A program made the translations under genes and the position numbers. A stretch of 6,747 bases of DNA from JACKOD01 sp041591635. GTDB taxonomy: Bacteria; Pseudomonadota; Gammaproteobacteria; Pseudomonadales; Oleiphilaceae. The notes below the pieces were generated by a model that was not told the DNA's origin, did not search any database, and saw nothing but the letters and a program-made list of their open reading frames with translations. The stretch covers positions 1-6,747 of the forward strand of contig JBFHRO010000179.1 of NCBI GenBank assembly GCA_041591635.1. The letters run 5' to 3'. Within the stretch, counting starts at the first letter, position 1. Every line of letters starts with the position of its first letter. Below are positions 5,632-6,747 of the stretch, one piece after another.

Positions 5632-6747
5632 GTGTTTTCACGCCCCCAACCAGGCTCCCCACCTCGAGATGCCATCCGCTTTTCCATGGCTCTTGCCCTC
5701 GCCGCCGCCGCGCCGGTTGCCTCGGCGGACGTGCTGCAGGGCCTGACGACGCAACTGAACCGCCTGCAGGCGACTTTTTACCAACCGCTGGCGCAGAGCG
5801 AAACCAGCGCCGAGCGCTTCGCCCTGTTCGGCGGCTGGCTGGCAGAACTCGCCGGGCTCATTCTCCTGACGGCGATCATGATTCGCCTTGCGCAGGCCGT
5901 GGCTCCCTGGCTGTCGGGGCTGCAGCAACGCGCCTTTTCACGCCTTCAGAGCCCGTCCGTATTGCGATTTATCAACGCGGTGTTTTTTGTTTTCAAAACC
6001 AACGCCCCCTGGGCAGTTGTGCTGCTTTTGTCCCAGAGTGTCGCGCCCTGGGTTCCCGAGCCCTGGTTCATTCTCGCCCGCATCGATATCCTGGGTCTGG
6101 TATACAGCCTGTACCGTGCCGCCCGCATCATTCTGACCTGGCTCATGTTCAGAACCTATTCCCGCAGTGGTCATTTCCTCGCATCTGCCAAGGCAGACGC
6201 CATTATTGCCGACACGCGAATACCCTCCTTTACGGCAGCGACCAGTCTCTGTGTCTTGTTGCTGGCCGGAAAGCTGGATGAACCCTGGCTGACCACGGCC
6301 ATTGCCGCATTGGTCGCCCTCACCCTCTATGCCCAACTCAATCGGTTGCTGGAGAAACACCGTTCAGCCGTCGATGCCTTTCTGGCTCCCTTGGTCAAAG
6401 GCCCCAAAGACGCCCAGGACGCACCGCCGCCAGGGCGTTTTCAGCAGTGGCTCAAGGCGTTTTTCTGGCCGGCCCGGTTCGTGCTGCACCATGAAATGGA
6501 CGCCTTGGCCCACGTCAATCAAATGCTCATGTACTTCGACACCTATCGCCAGCTGTACGTCAAGGTATTGCGAGCGCGACTGGATGCCGGCGTGGCTGGC
6601 GAGACGGCCGCCGACGAAGAGGCAGAGGAACCCCTGCCCGATACCGGCTACCGGGAGTGGATGACCCGCCCCCTTGACCCGGTGGTCGAAGTCGAGGCCC
6701 AGGATATCAGCAAGATCCTGGAGCAGATCAGCCGCTGGCATCAGGAC
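5632..6747 (+). CDS. Multi-pass membrane protein with signal peptide, function unknown (3' end beyond window)
   Basis: The frame is open for 372 codons from a GTG at 5632 to the window edge, with no stop. It begins MFSRPQPGSP with a basic, then hydrophobic Ala/Leu-rich segment and an ASA|D cleavage-like site at residue 32. That signal would be lost if the ATG at 5686 were used. Short amphipathic stretches follow, then hydrophobic segments at roughly 66-86, 114-135, 146-172, 200-212 and 218-236, suggesting about five membrane passes. From about residue 240 the protein is soluble and charged: a Pro-rich bit (265-268), a helix with HHEMDALAHVNQMLMYF (286-302), an acidic stretch (323-333) and an EAQDISKILEQISRW helix at the end. 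I do not recognise the family. The membrane layout alone might suggest a channel or sensor, but no MscS beta-domain, kinase, GGDEF or ATPase motif is visible in this part. It follows the Hpt-HD-GYP gene by 132 bp on the same strand, so co-transcription is possible. Confidence 0.75.
   Translation, partial: MFSRPQPGSPPRDAIRFSMALALAAAAPVASADVLQGLTTQLNRLQATFYQPLAQSETSAERFALFGGWLAELAGLILLTAIMIRLAQAVAPWLSGLQQRAFSRLQSPSVLRFINAVFFVFKTNAPWAVVLLLSQSVAPWVPEPWFILARIDILGLVYSLYRAARIILTWLMFRTYSRSGHFLASAKADAIIADTRIPSFTAATSLCVLLLAGKLDEPWLTTAIAALVALTLYAQLNRLLEKHRSAVDAFLAPLVKGPKDAQDAPPPGRFQQWLKAFFWPARFVLHHEMDALAHVNQMLMYFDTYRQLYVKVLRARLDAGVAGETAADEEAEEPLPDTGYREWMTRPLDPVVEVEAQDISKILEQISRWHQD

Noticed and set aside
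5938..6360. 140-codon minus-strand frame inside the right-edge gene
   Set aside because: It is antisense to the long GTG-started frame, which has a ribosome binding site and signal peptide. The antisense product is Gly/Gln-rich with no domain.

Overview
This 6.7 kb stretch looks like ordinary chromosome from a moderately GC-rich Gammaproteobacterium. The compact gene packing, the PycA-like biotin carboxylase, the OruR/VirS-type AraC regulator and the Hpt and HD-GYP signalling domains all suggest a Pseudomonadales/Oceanospirillales-like bacterium. That placement is inferred from protein character, not from any marker gene. I see no rRNA, tRNA, CRISPR array, insertion sequence or phage gene.

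Layout. (1) Positions 1-183, minus strand: the first 61 codons of a biotin carboxylase-type subunit, cut by the window edge. (2) Positions 184-409: a divergent intergenic region with two head-to-tail copies of an 18-bp sequence plus an adjoining inverted repeat. It probably serves as a control region for the carboxylase gene, the ATPase gene, or both. (3) Positions 410-3169, plus: a complete P2-type cation-transporting ATPase, most like Ca2+-type pumps of the CtpF kind. (4) Positions 3140-4180, minus: an AraC-family regulator whose 3' end overlaps the ATPase gene tail-to-tail by 30 bp. (5) Positions 4181-4383: a second divergent control region containing GACAAAA-N10-TTTTGTC and smaller repeats. 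(6) Positions 4384-5499, plus: a fusion of an N-terminal Hpt phosphotransfer domain to a C-terminal HD-GYP domain of the cyclic-di-GMP phosphodiesterase family. (7) Positions 5632-6747, plus: a GTG-started, signal-peptide-bearing multi-pass membrane protein of unknown function that runs off the right edge with no stop codon.

The genes look like independent transcription units rather than one pathway: central carbon carboxylation, cation export, a transcription regulator, a phosphorelay/c-di-GMP protein and an envelope protein. The AraC gene and the Hpt-HD-GYP gene share a divergent promoter region, so regulation of one by the other is possible but unproven. The most interesting items are the Hpt-HD-GYP fusion with altered active-site residues, the tandem operator-like repeats upstream of the ATPase, and the unrecognised membrane protein at the right edge. 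I found no clear evidence for a new multi-gene system.
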